The notes beneath the pieces are model-generated. The model saw only the letters and a list, made by a program, of their open reading frames with translations, had not been told where the DNA came from and did no database searches. Below are positions 47,046 through 57,492 of a DNA stretch of 64,000 nt, in pieces. Location: positions 372,001 through 436,000 of the forward strand of contig NZ_JAEUFG010000001.1 in assembly GCF_018588585.1 (NCBI RefSeq), in the 5' to 3' direction. Both the position numbers and the translations under genes were made by a program. This DNA comes from Bacillus sp. SM2101. Lineage in GTDB: Bacteria; Bacillota; Bacilli; Bacillales; SM2101. Each line of letters opens with the position of its first letter. The stretch's first letter is position 1.

Positions 47046-48107
47046 TCAATGATTCATTAAATATGTTTTGGCATGAAGTATCGTAACTTTTACTATCGCT
47101 AAAAAAGGAACAGCAACTATTAAACCTAATACACCTGCAATCTCTCCCCCAACTAACAGTGCAAACATTATAACAATAGGGTGCATATGCAGGCTTTTTC
47201 CTACAATTAGTGGTGATAATACATTACCTTCAATAAATTGTAAAACAAGGACTAAACCGGATACGAATAGAACCATCTTCATTGAGATAGTCGCTGCGAT
47301 AATAACGGCTGGAATTAAACCAATAATTGGTCCAAAATAAGGAATAATATTCGTAACCCCTATGATGCTTCCTAGTAGCAAAGGGTATTTCATTTTGATT
47401 AACCAAAAACCAATTGTTGCAATAATTCCGATCGCAAAGCACACAAATAGTTGCCCTCTAATGTAATTACCAAGTGATTCATCAACCCCTTTTAAAAACT
47501 CTTTCCCAGGGGTACGAAATTTTTTTGGTGTTATGTACCATATTGCCTTATTTATATCTGGGTAGTCTTTAAGCATATAGAAAACTAAAAACGGAATGAT
47601 AGCAATTAAAATAATATAGTTCAGCAATCGTTTCATACTGTTTAATAACTTTGTAACTAGTAATGCACTCTCTTTCTCAATTGATTGTAGCCCTTCCTCA
47701 ATTCTATCGTGAAATCCATTTGGCCAATGGGATGTTTGATCACGAATTTCCTCAATCCAATCTCGGTACGTCTCCATAAATATTGGTACATTTTCACTTA
47801 AATCCTTTAGCTGTTCAATAATAATTGGTACTCCTTTATATAAGCCGAAACCAACTCCTCCAAAGAACAAAGTATATATAAGTAAAATAGCAATAGACCT
47901 GGGAACTCCGTGATGATGGATTTTCTCGATAATGGGATGAAGTAAGTAAGTAATAAATGCGGCAATAACAAAAGGGGTAATTACAATTGCAATCATCTTT
48001 AGCGTTGGTTTCCAAATCGGCGCAAGCTTCATAAAAACGTATAACAATACAAACATTAATAAAAAGAGAAGTAAGCGATAAATCCATACTAAACGAATGT
48101 CCTTCAT
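47046..48107 (-). CDS. yrrI: YrrI, AI-2E transporter (PerM) family protein
   Basis: 353 residues with about seven to eight transmembrane segments. The PerM/AI-2E family pattern includes YLLHPIIEKIHHHGVPRSIAIL, the central GQLFVCFAIGIIATIG, and LGSIIGVTNIIPYFGPIIG and LSPLIVGKSLHMHPI. The substrate is unknown; the name reflects an inferred role of another member. It starts after GGTGGGG. Confidence 0.9.
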   Translation of the reverse strand: MKDIRLVWIYRLLLFLLMFVLLYVFMKLAPIWKPTLKMIAIVITPFVIAAFITYLLHPIIEKIHHHGVPRSIAILLIYTLFFGGVGFGLYKGVPIIIEQLKDLSENVPIFMETYRDWIEEIRDQTSHWPNGFHDRIEEGLQSIEKESALLVTKLLNSMKRLLNYIILIAIIPFLVFYMLKDYPDINKAIWYITPKKFRTPGKEFLKGVDESLGNYIRGQLFVCFAIGIIATIGFWLIKMKYPLLLGSIIGVTNIIPYFGPIIGLIPAVIIAATISMKMVLFVSGLVLVLQFIEGNVLSPLIVGKSLHMHPIVIMFALLVGGEIAGVLGLIVAVPFLAIVKVTILHAKTYLMNH

Positions 48108-48156
48108 CTATACCCCACCTCTAATTAAATTCTGATCGTTACAAAATATCAACTTT

Positions 48157-48194
48157 AAAAAAGGGCAGAACCCGTAATTGGGTCAGCCCCTTTT
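48157..48194 (-). terminator. Terminator after yrzQ
   Basis: AAAGGGGCTGACCC and GGGTTCTGCCCTTT pair with two mismatches, followed by a T-run on the minus strand. Confidence 0.8.
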
Positions 48195-48196
48195 AG

Positions 48197-48334
48197 TCAG
48201 TAAAGCATCTTAGCAACTTTCTTTCTCATTCTCTTTATATTTTTTGGAGACATGATGTCACTTCTTTGGTTCATTTGGTATGCAGCAACCCCCATACCTA
48301 AAGCAACCAATGACGCAGTAATTGTTCTGTTCAT
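48197..48334 (-). CDS. yrzQ: YrzQ, DUF3918 family small protein
   Basis: 45 residues from ATG 48334 after AAGGAGG. It begins MNRTITASLVALGMGVAAYQM and ends with a basic helix (PKNIKRMRKKVAKMLY), the same layout as YrzQ of B. subtilis. A short hydrophobic segment may insert in the membrane. The function is unknown. It follows yrzR, as in B. subtilis. Confidence 0.85.
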   Translation of the reverse strand: MNRTITASLVALGMGVAAYQMNQRSDIMSPKNIKRMRKKVAKMLY

Positions 48335-48360
48335 TTTGTCCTCCTTAATGAAAGAGTCAA

Positions 48361-48552
48361 TTACAAATTTATCGTACGATCTTCTTCTCCAAAGAGATCA
48401 TCCAATGAACTAAGCGTTCCATCTTCTTCAACTTGATGGGTATTAATGATACCTTGGTTTACTGACATTTCTATAAAACAGTTCCAACAATAATATTGGT
48501 TAACACCAATTTTACCAAGATCTTTATTTTTACAATTTGGACACATTAACAT
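48361..48552 (-). CDS. yrzR: YrzR, zinc-ribbon-like small protein
   Basis: 63 residues from ATG 48552, with GAGGTG seven bases upstream. Two cysteine pairs (MCPNC, then YYCWNC) form a likely zinc ribbon, followed by an acidic tail. It resembles B. subtilis YrzR, including the GKIGVNQYYCW segment, and the function is unknown. Confidence 0.82.
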   Translation of the reverse strand: MLMCPNCKNKDLGKIGVNQYYCWNCFIEMSVNQGIINTHQVEEDGTLSSLDDLFGEEDRTINL

Positions 48553-48566
48553 CAAACGACACCTCT

Positions 48567-49040
48567 TTATTTCCGCTTAGCTTTAAAAATGATGGTATCT
48601 TTGTTAACGGTAAAGTCATTGCTTTTAATTACTTTTTTTCCATCACTTATATCAGAAAAGAAACCATCTGTTATTTTATACCCTTCTATTGTGCCCAATT
48701 CTTCTTGGAAAAATACGTCTTCTAATATTCCAAGAACTTCCCCATTTTCAGATTTCACGAATTTTTTTGCTAAGCTATGGTGGGTGTTTAAGTAATGTGT
48801 ATTTTTCTCTTGGCGTGTAGAATATTTTGTTGTAGAACTGCTAATCGTAATTCCATCATTATCAAAAGATAAAACTGATTCTATTGGAATAAAAGTATCT
48901 CTCTGAAAAAGCCTTTTACCTTCAACAACGATTGATGCGACCTTTCCATCTTCTTGAACTAAAAGATCAACGACGTTGCCAAGCTGTTTGCCATCATGTG
49001 AATAAACTGGTAACCCCTTTAATAAGGAAAATGTCCGCAA
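48567..49040 (-). CDS. yrrD: YrrD, PRC-barrel domain protein
   Basis: 157 residues from TTG 49040, with GGTGG seven bases upstream. Two PRC-barrel-like halves: GLPVYSHDGKQLGNVVDLLV and KKFVKSENGEVLGILEDVFF. PRC barrels are found in ribosome maturation factor RimM and photosystem proteins; the role of YrrD is not known. Confidence 0.88.
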   Translation of the reverse strand: MRTFSLLKGLPVYSHDGKQLGNVVDLLVQEDGKVASIVVEGKRLFQRDTFIPIESVLSFDNDGITISSSTTKYSTRQEKNTHYLNTHHSLAKKFVKSENGEVLGILEDVFFQEELGTIEGYKITDGFFSDISDGKKVIKSNDFTVNKDTIIFKAKRK

Positions 49041-49074
49041 AGATATCCCACCTTCCCGAACATTATTAGGTTAC

Positions 49075-51453
49075 TCAATCATCCATGAAATCATAAGGTG
49101 TAACGTTTTCCATTAATTTTTCTTCTTGTACAATAAAAGGAATGTCATCTTCGTTGTCAATTTCACCTTCATGAGCCATTCTTAATTTTTCACATAATGT
49201 TGTTTGTCTTATACCATCATCATTACGGCTAACTCCATGTCGAAAAGCTTGCTCTTCACCACATAATATTAGAAATTTTTTACTTCTTGTAATACCTGTA
49301 TATAGTAAATTTCTTCTTAGCATGCGGTAATAGCTTTTTACAACTGGCATAATAACGATTGGAAATTCACTACCCTGAGACTTATGTATGGAACAACAAT
49401 ACGCGTGGGTGATTTGGTTCAAATCTTGTTTTGTATAAGTAACTTCATTTCCCTCAAAAGATACAATAACCATATCTTGTTTTTCAGTATTTTCCTTGGA
49501 GTAGAATATTGAGACAACTTCTCCCATATCTCCATTAAAAACATTACTTTCTGGTTGATTGACGAGTTGCAACACCTTGTCGCCAATTCTATATATTACA
49601 TCCCCAAATGACATTTCACGTTTTTGGTCTGACGGAGGGTTAAACATACTTTGTAGCATTTTATTTAATTGATCTATACCTGCAGGCCCACGATACATGG
49701 GTGCTAGAACTTGGATATCTCTTGCACTATATCCTTTTTCTTTTGCACTTTGTGCAACCTTTGATACAACATCAAGTACTTGATTAGGTCTACATGGTAA
49801 AAAAGATCGGTCAGTTTTTTGCGAAACAATATCTCGTGGCAATTGACCTTTTTTAATGTCATGAGCAAGCGCTATGATTGAGGATCCTTCTGATTGTCGA
49901 TAAATTTCAGTTAGACGAACTGTTGGAATAATATTAGCATCTAATAAGTCCTTCAATACTTGTCCTGGCCCAACAGATGGCAATTGATCCTCATCTCCAA
50001 CAATAATCATTTGGATAGATTCAGGTAGTGATTTAAATAGTTGATTTGCCAACCAAACATCAACCATTGACATTTCATCTACAATTAACAATTTTCCTTC
50101 AATTGGGTTATCTTCATCATGTTCAAATCCATCGACTCCATTCCAACCTAATAAGCGATGTATTGTCACAGCCTTTAAACCTGTAGCTTCACTCATGCGC
50201 TTTGCAGCTCTACCTGTAGGGGCAACGAGTAGTATTGGAAACGGATTTTCTTTATTATAATCACTAGGGTTTAATGAACAGCCATGTAAATCTGCATATA
50301 CATTTACAATTCCATTAATAACTGTCGTCTTCCCAGTCCCAGGTCCTCCGGTTAGTAAAAGCATTGGTGATAATAAGGCTTTTTGAATTGCCTCTTTTTG
50401 TGAAGGTGCATACTGAACATTGAGATATTCTTCTATATTACCTAGCGACAATAAGAATTCTGAATCTGGAAATTGATCCTCATATTCAGTTTGACTCAAT
50501 ATTCGACCAATATTTGTTACAAGTCCTTTTTCTGAAAAGAATAATGAAGGACTGTAAATTTTATCCTCTTCAACAATAATTTTATCTTCTTCCGACAGAT
50601 GAGTAATAATCCGAGAGATATCTTCTTCATCCATGGAATCACGCTTATTTTCTTCTAGTAATTCTTTTACATCCCTAATTAATTGATGTAAATATTGATA
50701 TGTATGCCCTTCTTGAATTGATTGCTGATCAAGCATATAAAGACAACCTGCCTTTATACGATGCGGATTATTGCCCGAGATGCCTAACATATACCCAAGC
50801 TCATCCGCTCTACTAAAGCCAACTCCTTCAACATCTTCTACTAGCTGGTAAGGGTTGTTTTGGATAATTTGTAATGTTTCATCTTTGTATACTTGATAAA
50901 TCTTCATTGATAATTGCGGACCGAATCCATATTGAGATAACGCAATCATTATTTGTTCAAGACCTTGATGTTCTTTTAACGTATCAACTATTTGCTGAGC
51001 TTTATCTTTTGAAAGTTTAGGTACCTTTTCAAGAGCTGAAGGATTTTGTAAAATTGTTGAGATTGCAGCTTCACCTAATACATCGACAATGTTGCTTGCT
51101 GTTTTTTTACCCACTCCTTGAAATAGATCACTTGATAAGTACTGTATAATCCCTTGCTTCGTTTGAGGAAGATCTTTCCTGAAACTATCGACGTGAAATT
51201 GCATGCCAAACTTAGGATGTTCCTTCAGTTTACCAAAAAAGATATATGTTTCATCTTCATGGATACGAGGGAAATAACCTGTGACAACTGCTTCTTTTTC
51301 TGTATATTGTTCGTTCGTTTCCTGCAATCGGATGCGAACGACTGAATATAGATTGGCTTCATTGTGAAAGATGGTGACTAGATGTGTACCCTTCATATAC
51401 TTCTGCTCTTCATTATACAAATCCAGCACTCCTTGTTGCTCCATCAGCATCAT
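49075..51453 (-). CDS. recD2: RecD2 (YrrC), SF1B DNA helicase
   Basis: About 792 residues. An N-terminal OB and HhH region (GVGKKTASNIVD, GVGFSRADELGYMLG) precedes a RecD-like helicase: Walker A LLLTGGPGTGKTTVI, Walker B LLIVDEMSMVD, GDEDQLPSVGPGQVL and the C-terminal SIHKSQGSEFP and YTGITRSK. RecD2 acts in mismatch repair and fork maintenance in B. subtilis. The exact start is uncertain, since three ATGs follow AAAGGAGG within 12 bases. Confidence 0.94.
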   Translation of the reverse strand: MMLMEQQGVLDLYNEEQKYMKGTHLVTIFHNEANLYSVVRIRLQETNEQYTEKEAVVTGYFPRIHEDETYIFFGKLKEHPKFGMQFHVDSFRKDLPQTKQGIIQYLSSDLFQGVGKKTASNIVDVLGEAAISTILQNPSALEKVPKLSKDKAQQIVDTLKEHQGLEQIMIALSQYGFGPQLSMKIYQVYKDETLQIIQNNPYQLVEDVEGVGFSRADELGYMLGISGNNPHRIKAGCLYMLDQQSIQEGHTYQYLHQLIRDVKELLEENKRDSMDEEDISRIITHLSEEDKIIVEEDKIYSPSLFFSEKGLVTNIGRILSQTEYEDQFPDSEFLLSLGNIEEYLNVQYAPSQKEAIQKALLSPMLLLTGGPGTGKTTVINGIVNVYADLHGCSLNPSDYNKENPFPILLVAPTGRAAKRMSEATGLKAVTIHRLLGWNGVDGFEHDEDNPIEGKLLIVDEMSMVDVWLANQLFKSLPESIQMIIVGDEDQLPSVGPGQVLKDLLDANIIPTVRLTEIYRQSEGSSIIALAHDIKKGQLPRDIVSQKTDRSFLPCRPNQVLDVVSKVAQSAKEKGYSARDIQVLAPMYRGPAGIDQLNKMLQSMFNPPSDQKREMSFGDVIYRIGDKVLQLVNQPESNVFNGDMGEVVSIFYSKENTEKQDMVIVSFEGNEVTYTKQDLNQITHAYCCSIHKSQGSEFPIVIMPVVKSYYRMLRRNLLYTGITRSKKFLILCGEEQAFRHGVSRNDDGIRQTTLCEKLRMAHEGEIDNEDDIPFIVQEEKLMENVTPYDFMDD

Positions 51454-51711
51454 TTCCCTCCTTTCATTACGAATCGTAAATATGTATGTTACGAGTTGCC
51501 GTTTGATCTAAAAACACTATATAAAAGCACGTCCTAGCACAATGTAACAGCGACTAATCAAGGCGTTGTTACAGTACTGCATCTAATTGACAGATACCAA
51601 GTTACAATTCGTGGCATCTTTCCTTTATAGAGTGATGATAAAAGTACCAAAATACTTCTGGTTGTATCACTATAGAAACATTACCGAAGAATAAAATCTA
51701 TTATGAAAACA

Positions 51712-52365
51712 TTAAGTTTGCTCTATTATTTTTTTTCCATGAGCAGCTAATACATGATCTGGTTGAATCTCACATGCCTTATTAAACATCGCTAAAGCTT
51801 GCTCACCATTTTCTTTGAATGCATACGCAACACCTAAATTATAAAATGCATCCGCATGATTAGGGTCTAAATGAATGACCTGTTGAAACTGTTCCATGGC
51901 TTGATCAATTAGATTTTCATTCGCAAGACATAAGCCGTATTGAAACCTCGCTTCGGCATCATCGACATTTAGTTCAACTGCTCTTTGAAAATAAGGTAAA
52001 GCGAGTTTGGGTTGATCTAATTGTAACAACGACATACCTAGCATAAAATACGTATCAGAGTTTGTTAAACCTTTTTTCATAGCTATTTCGAACATATTCT
52101 TTGCATCTGTATATTTTTCATTATTGTAGTGTAAGTTACCAGTGCTGTAATAAGCCGCACCACTATCTTCATCAAGCTCAATTGCTTTATTAAAAAAAGC
52201 TATCGCCTTTTCGTTTTCACCTAAGGCAGAAAGCAAGTTCCCAAAATTGATATATGCGATTGGATCCTTTGGTGAATCTTCAATAGCTTGATTAAACACC
52301 TTTGCAGCTTCTTCATATTTTCCTTCTTGCATATATTGAATTCCTAGCTTATTATTATCAACCAT
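51712..52365 (-). CDS. yrrB: YrrB, TPR protein
   Basis: About 217 residues from ATG 52365 after GGAGG eight bases upstream. Six TPR-like repeats cover nearly the whole protein (KYEEAAKVFNQAIEDSPKDP, AIAFFNKAIELDEDSGAAYY and so on). YrrB of B. subtilis is a TPR superhelix protein presumed to mediate protein contacts. It lies between mnmA and recD2. The partner is not known. Confidence 0.9.
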   Translation of the reverse strand: MVDNNKLGIQYMQEGKYEEAAKVFNQAIEDSPKDPIAYINFGNLLSALGENEKAIAFFNKAIELDEDSGAAYYSTGNLHYNNEKYTDAKNMFEIAMKKGLTNSDTYFMLGMSLLQLDQPKLALPYFQRAVELNVDDAEARFQYGLCLANENLIDQAMEQFQQVIHLDPNHADAFYNLGVAYAFKENGEQALAMFNKACEIQPDHVLAAHGKKIIEQT

Positions 52366-52524
52366 TTTTAAAACCTCCAATTAGCTATTAGTATAGCATA
52401 GGAATGATACTAGTGCCTCAATACACTTTGATGGCACTGTTACGTTCATCAAAGTTGTAAATCCAATCATAACAGAATTTTATTGTTACTAAAACGTATA
52501 ATTACAAGAGGTTGTATTGCACCT

Positions 52525-52563
52525 AAAAAGCTTCACCTCTGCATAAGTGAGGTGAAGCTTTTT
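52525..52563 (-). terminator. Terminator after mnmA
   Basis: AAAAAGCTTCACCTC and GAGGTGAAGCTTTTT form a perfect 15-bp stem with a nine-base loop. Confidence 0.9.
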
Positions 52564-52576
52564 CTAAAATATTTTA

Positions 52577-53719
<1,143 letters not shown>

Positions 53720-54865
53720 TTAATGTTTTGTTAACCGTTTCACAATTTTGGTTATTTCATATGCTGCTTTTCGGATTTCTTCCTCATTATTTCCATAACC
53801 AAAACTAAACCTGATCGAAGATTGTATTCTCTCAGAGCCGTTCCCAAACATCGCTACTAAAACATGTGATGGATCAACAGAACCGGCAGTACAAGCCGAG
53901 CCACTAGAAGCCGCAATACCTATAAGATCTAAGTTAACAAGTAAAGCCTCGACACTTACTCCTGCAAAACTAACATTTAATATATTTGGTACAGTCAATT
54001 CAAGGTCTCCATTGATACTGAAATCAATTTCTTCTTGTTTGAATATATCTATCATTTGTTTTTTATAGTTGCTATATAGCTCAAAGCGTTCATTCCTGCC
54101 TTTGTTGCTTAATTGAACAGCATGCTTAAGACCGACAATACTCGCCACGTTTTCTGTGCCTGCACGTCTCTTTCTTTCTTGTTCACCACCATGTAAACTT
54201 GGAGTGATTTTCACTCCAGAACGAACGTATAAATACCCAACACCTTTTGGGCCGTTAATTTTATGCCCTGAAACCGATAATAAATCAATACCAAGGTCAT
54301 CGACATGAATAGGGAATAAATTATACCCCTGTACAATATCTGAATGAACATACGCACCATTTGCTCTTACAATTTCACTTAACTCTTTAATAGGTTGAAT
54401 TGCACCAACTTCGTTATTAGCTAACATAATTGACACAAGAATCGTTTGATCTGTCAATGATGCCTTTACATCTTCAATAGAAACAATTCCATTCTCCTGC
54501 ACTGGTAAATACGTAACCTTAAAGCCTTGGGTTTCTAAATATTCACAAGTATGCAAAATAGCGTGATGCTCAACCTTAGTTGTAATTATATGGTTACCTC
54601 GGTGTTTATTTGCTAATGCAACTCCAATCAGAGCTAAATTATCTGCTTCCGTACCACCACTCGTAAAAATAATTTCTGTTGACTTGGCACCAATATTAGC
54701 AGAGATTGTTTGTCTAGCATCATCTATGGCTTGGCGACTTTCCCTGCCAAAGGAGTGAATACTAGAAGGGTTACCGAAAATTCCACTCATATATGGGCTC
54801 ATCTCTTTAACAACGTCTGGATGAGTTGGAGAAGTTGCCGCATGGTCAAGATATATTCTTTCCAT
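53720..54865 (-). CDS. yrvO: Cysteine desulfurase (YrvO/NifS type)
   Basis: 381 residues. PLP Lys in SVSGHKINGPKGVG and catalytic Cys in AASSGSACTAGS, the latter in a group I loop. It supplies persulfide sulfur to MnmA. The pair YrvO-MnmA is adjacent to cymR as in B. subtilis. ATG follows AAGGAGGAATACA. Confidence 0.95.
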   Translation of the reverse strand: MERIYLDHAATSPTHPDVVKEMSPYMSGIFGNPSSIHSFGRESRQAIDDARQTISANIGAKSTEIIFTSGGTEADNLALIGVALANKHRGNHIITTKVEHHAILHTCEYLETQGFKVTYLPVQENGIVSIEDVKASLTDQTILVSIMLANNEVGAIQPIKELSEIVRANGAYVHSDIVQGYNLFPIHVDDLGIDLLSVSGHKINGPKGVGYLYVRSGVKITPSLHGGEQERKRRAGTENVASIVGLKHAVQLSNKGRNERFELYSNYKKQMIDIFKQEEIDFSINGDLELTVPNILNVSFAGVSVEALLVNLDLIGIAASSGSACTAGSVDPSHVLVAMFGNGSERIQSSIRFSFGYGNNEEEIRKAAYEITKIVKRLTKH

Positions 54866-54880
54866 TGTATTCCTCCTTAA

Positions 54881-55157
54881 ATGAAATGCGCAAGCGACAT
54901 GCTCATCCCCGAACCTCGAGGGGATAGTTGCTGAAGCTTAGACTACCATGAAATGCGTAAGCGGCTTGCTCATCCCCGACCCTCGAGGGGATAGGCGCTG
55001 AAGCTAGACTACCATGAAATGCGTAAGCGGCTTGCTCATCCCCGACAAGCACTGGAGTCATTTCACATGAAGACGCTTTTTGTCTTCAGGTGAAATGGCG
55101 AAGTGACCTCGAGGGGATAGGCGCTGAAGCTAGACTACCATGAAATGCGCAAACAAC
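54881..55157. repeat. Tandem family 2 repeat array between yrvO and cymR
   Basis: Units begin ATGAAATGCG and end AGACTACC. Unit 1 is 54881-54947 (67 bp), unit 2 54948-55013 (66 bp) and unit 3 55014-55139 (126 bp); a fourth, truncated unit runs into the cymR stop. Unit 3 holds the intact interior, AAGCACTGGAGTCATTTCAC...GTGAAATGGCGAAGTGA, a hairpin of about 60 bases that is deleted in units 1 and 2. The CCTCGAGGGGATAG segment is shared. The array is in reverse orientation compared with 39.0 kb. Confidence 0.85.
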
Positions 55158-55574
55158 TTATATATAAAACATGTAAGATTCTTGATCTCCACCACTGTAA
55201 CTTGCTAAATCCTCTAGTGTAGTATTATCTAGGACATCTTTCACAGCATCACGAATTCGTATCCATAACTGCCTTTTGGCAGGCTCTTCATCATCTAAAA
55301 CCTCAACTGGACTAATTGGTCCCTCTAAAACTCTAATAATATCTCCAGCAGTTATCTTTGATGGATCATCTGCTAACACATATCCACCGTACGCTCCTCG
55401 AATGCTCTTTACTAACCTAGCATTGCGTAAAGGAGCAATCAATTGCTCTAAATAATGTTCAGATAGATCATGAGTTTTAGCGATAGATTTTAACGAAATC
55501 GGCCCATCACCATATTTCTTGGCCAATTCAATCATTATTGTAAGTCCATACCTACCTTTAGTCGAAATCTTCAT
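55158..55574 (-). CDS. cymR: CymR, Rrf2-family cysteine metabolism repressor
   Basis: 138 residues, winged-helix Rrf2 fold: KISTKGRYGLTIMIELA, LKSIAKTHDLSEHYLEQL, LRNARLVKSIRGAYGGYVL. It has no Cys cluster, which fits CymR rather than IscR or NsrR. With CysK it represses sulfur genes, including the mccAB operon in B. subtilis. ATG follows GGAGGGATATAAAGG. Confidence 0.94.
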   Translation of the reverse strand: MKISTKGRYGLTIMIELAKKYGDGPISLKSIAKTHDLSEHYLEQLIAPLRNARLVKSIRGAYGGYVLADDPSKITAGDIIRVLEGPISPVEVLDDEEPAKRQLWIRIRDAVKDVLDNTTLEDLASYSGGDQESYMFYI

Positions 55575-56075
55575 CCTTTATATCCCTCCACAAATAAGAA
55601 ATGCTTAGACACTAGATTTCCCCACGACTGTGGGCAATGGTGAAATTGTCATCTTGATCCTGGTGATAAGCATAAGACGAACCTACGAGAGTGCTTTTAA
55701 GATCATCTTCTTGTCGCATTGGCTTATACCGGAAGCCGATGGTGCCTGGGGCTAGACATTATCGAAGTCATTAAGTCCCGTTCACAATCAAAATTTATAT
55801 TATAAAATGGCTGATGGCTAACCATTGTATAGTTACAGACGGCTGTTCTCGCATGCATTGTTGTTGTACGAACAATTTGTTTAATCACCATTCGTAACTT
55901 CTTTTCTTCATTAAAATATGCCAATAGAATAAATCACTTCAATACTAAAAACAACAATGCTTACTTAAAGAGTCTACATATATAACATTAAGCATTTGCC
56001 ATTATACCATAATAGTGTATTGTAATACATATTAACATCCTAGAACAAGAACAAAGATTCCAAAAAGTAGGAGAG
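55575..56075. repeat. Gap with degenerate family 2 and family 1 repeats
   Basis: A decayed family 2 unit covers about 55605-55758 (ACACTAGATTTCCCCACGAC...GGGGCTAGACATT). A family 1 copy lies at 55841-55974, from GGCTGTTCTCGCATGCATTG to CAATGCTTACTTAAAGAGTC. cymR and rarA are divergent, so promoters should lie here, but no clear -35/-10 pair is assigned. Confidence 0.6.
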
Positions 56076-57380
56076 ATGATTACTTTGTTATTCGAGTCAT
56101 TGGTTGAATCCCCGTTATCATTTCGAATGAGACCTAGGAAATTAGACGAAATTGTTGGCCAACAACATATAATTGGACCAAAAACGGCGTTATATAAAAT
56201 GATAGTTAATGGCCATGTGCCATCAATATTGTTATATGGAGAACCTGGTATTGGAAAAACTTCGATTGCCAAAGCTATTGCCGGGACGGTAAATATGCCC
56301 TTCGTTTCTATTAATGCAACTACAGCAGGCAAAAAAGATATAGAAAATGCTGTTAGACAAGCGGAAGTTGAAGGAAGTTTAATCTTATTTGTCGATGAAG
56401 TGCATCGGTTCAATAAAGCACAACAAGACTATCTTTTACCTCATGTTGAAAAAGGTTTAATCACATTAATAGGTGCAACTACTGAGAACCCCTTTCATGA
56501 TGTAAATCCAGCGATTAGAAGCAGGTGCGGTCAAATAAAAGAATTACAACGTATTTCTAGAGAAGATATGATGACATTACTATTGAGAGCATTGACTGAT
56601 TCGACAAGAGGCTTAGGTAGCTTAGACATTGAAATTGCTGATGAAGCTCTTGAAATAATTACTCAGTCGACTAACGGTGATGCACGATCAGCATTAAATA
56701 TTCTAGAGGATGTAGTAATAGCATCAAAAGAGGTTGATGTGGAAAAAATCATCGTTCCTATTAAAACAGTAGAAGAATGTGTTGAAAATAAAGGTTTTTC
56801 TCACGACAAAAAGGGCGATATATACTATTCTCTATTATCTTGCTTGCAAAAGAGTATTAGGGGTAGCGATGTAAATGCAGCACTTCATTATTTAGCTCGG
56901 TTAATAGAGGGTGGAGATTTAACATCAATTATTAGAAGACTAATTGTCATTGCCTATGAAGACATATCTCTCGCTGCTCCAGAAGTAGCAGTAAGAACGG
57001 TTACTGCATGCGAAGCAGTTGAAAGACTTGGCTTGCCAGAGGCAAGAATTCCATTAGCTAACGTCGTTGTAGATCAATGTTTGTCTCCTAAAACAAACAG
57101 TGCATATAAAGCTCTTGATATGGCACTAGAAGATGTTAGAAAAGGTTATACAGGTGAAATCCCCTTACATTTACGGGATGCTCATTATAAAGGAGCTAAA
57201 ACGATGGGGCATGGAATTGGTTATAAGTATCCTCACGATTATCCTAATGGCTGGGTACATCAGCAATATCTTCCTGATGAGCTAAAGGATAAGGAGTACT
57301 TTCAACCTAAGCAAAGTGGACAAGAAAAACAATATGCTAAAGTATATGAGCGGCTAAAAGACTTATTTGATGGAAAGTAA
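56076..57380 (+). CDS. rarA: RarA (MgsA), replication-associated recombination AAA+ ATPase
   Basis: 434 residues. The RMRPRKLDEIVGQ box, Walker A GEPGIGKTS, Walker B LILFVDEVHRF, sensor GATTENP and the arginine-finger region SRCGQIKELQR are visible, with a C-terminal tetramerisation domain (PEVAVRTVTACEAVERLGLPE, LRDAHYKGAK). It acts at stalled replication forks. A GTG/TTG start a few codons later is possible, because the ribosome binding site is close to ATG 56076. It is divergent from cymR as in B. subtilis. Confidence 0.94.
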   Translation: MITLLFESLVESPLSFRMRPRKLDEIVGQQHIIGPKTALYKMIVNGHVPSILLYGEPGIGKTSIAKAIAGTVNMPFVSINATTAGKKDIENAVRQAEVEGSLILFVDEVHRFNKAQQDYLLPHVEKGLITLIGATTENPFHDVNPAIRSRCGQIKELQRISREDMMTLLLRALTDSTRGLGSLDIEIADEALEIITQSTNGDARSALNILEDVVIASKEVDVEKIIVPIKTVEECVENKGFSHDKKGDIYYSLLSCLQKSIRGSDVNAALHYLARLIEGGDLTSIIRRLIVIAYEDISLAAPEVAVRTVTACEAVERLGLPEARIPLANVVVDQCLSPKTNSAYKALDMALEDVRKGYTGEIPLHLRDAHYKGAKTMGHGIGYKYPHDYPNGWVHQQYLPDELKDKEYFQPKQSGQEKQYAKVYERLKDLFDGK

Positions 57381-57450
57381 ACTTTAACACCTGAATGAAT
57401 ACTAGCAAAATGTCATCGAACTGCCTAAAACAAAAAAATAAGTACGTAAG

Positions 57451-57489
57451 GGGAGAATTAAATTATATCATTTTAATTCTCCCTTTTTT
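57451..57489 (+). terminator. Terminator after rarA
   Basis: GGGAGAATTAAA and TTTAATTCTCCC form a perfect 12-bp stem followed by TTTTTT on the plus strand; it also lies next to the convergent pflB stop. Confidence 0.88.
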
Positions 57490-57492
57490 CAC

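Noticed and set aside
54881-55157. Possible CRISPR array
   Set aside because: Units are 66, 67 and 126 bp and nearly identical throughout, with no short repeat separated by unique spacers; no cas genes are near. It is a tandem family 2 repeat.
55988-56413. A 141-codon frame antisense to rarA
   Set aside because: It lies opposite the conserved Walker A region of rarA and is explained by the codon pattern of that gene.
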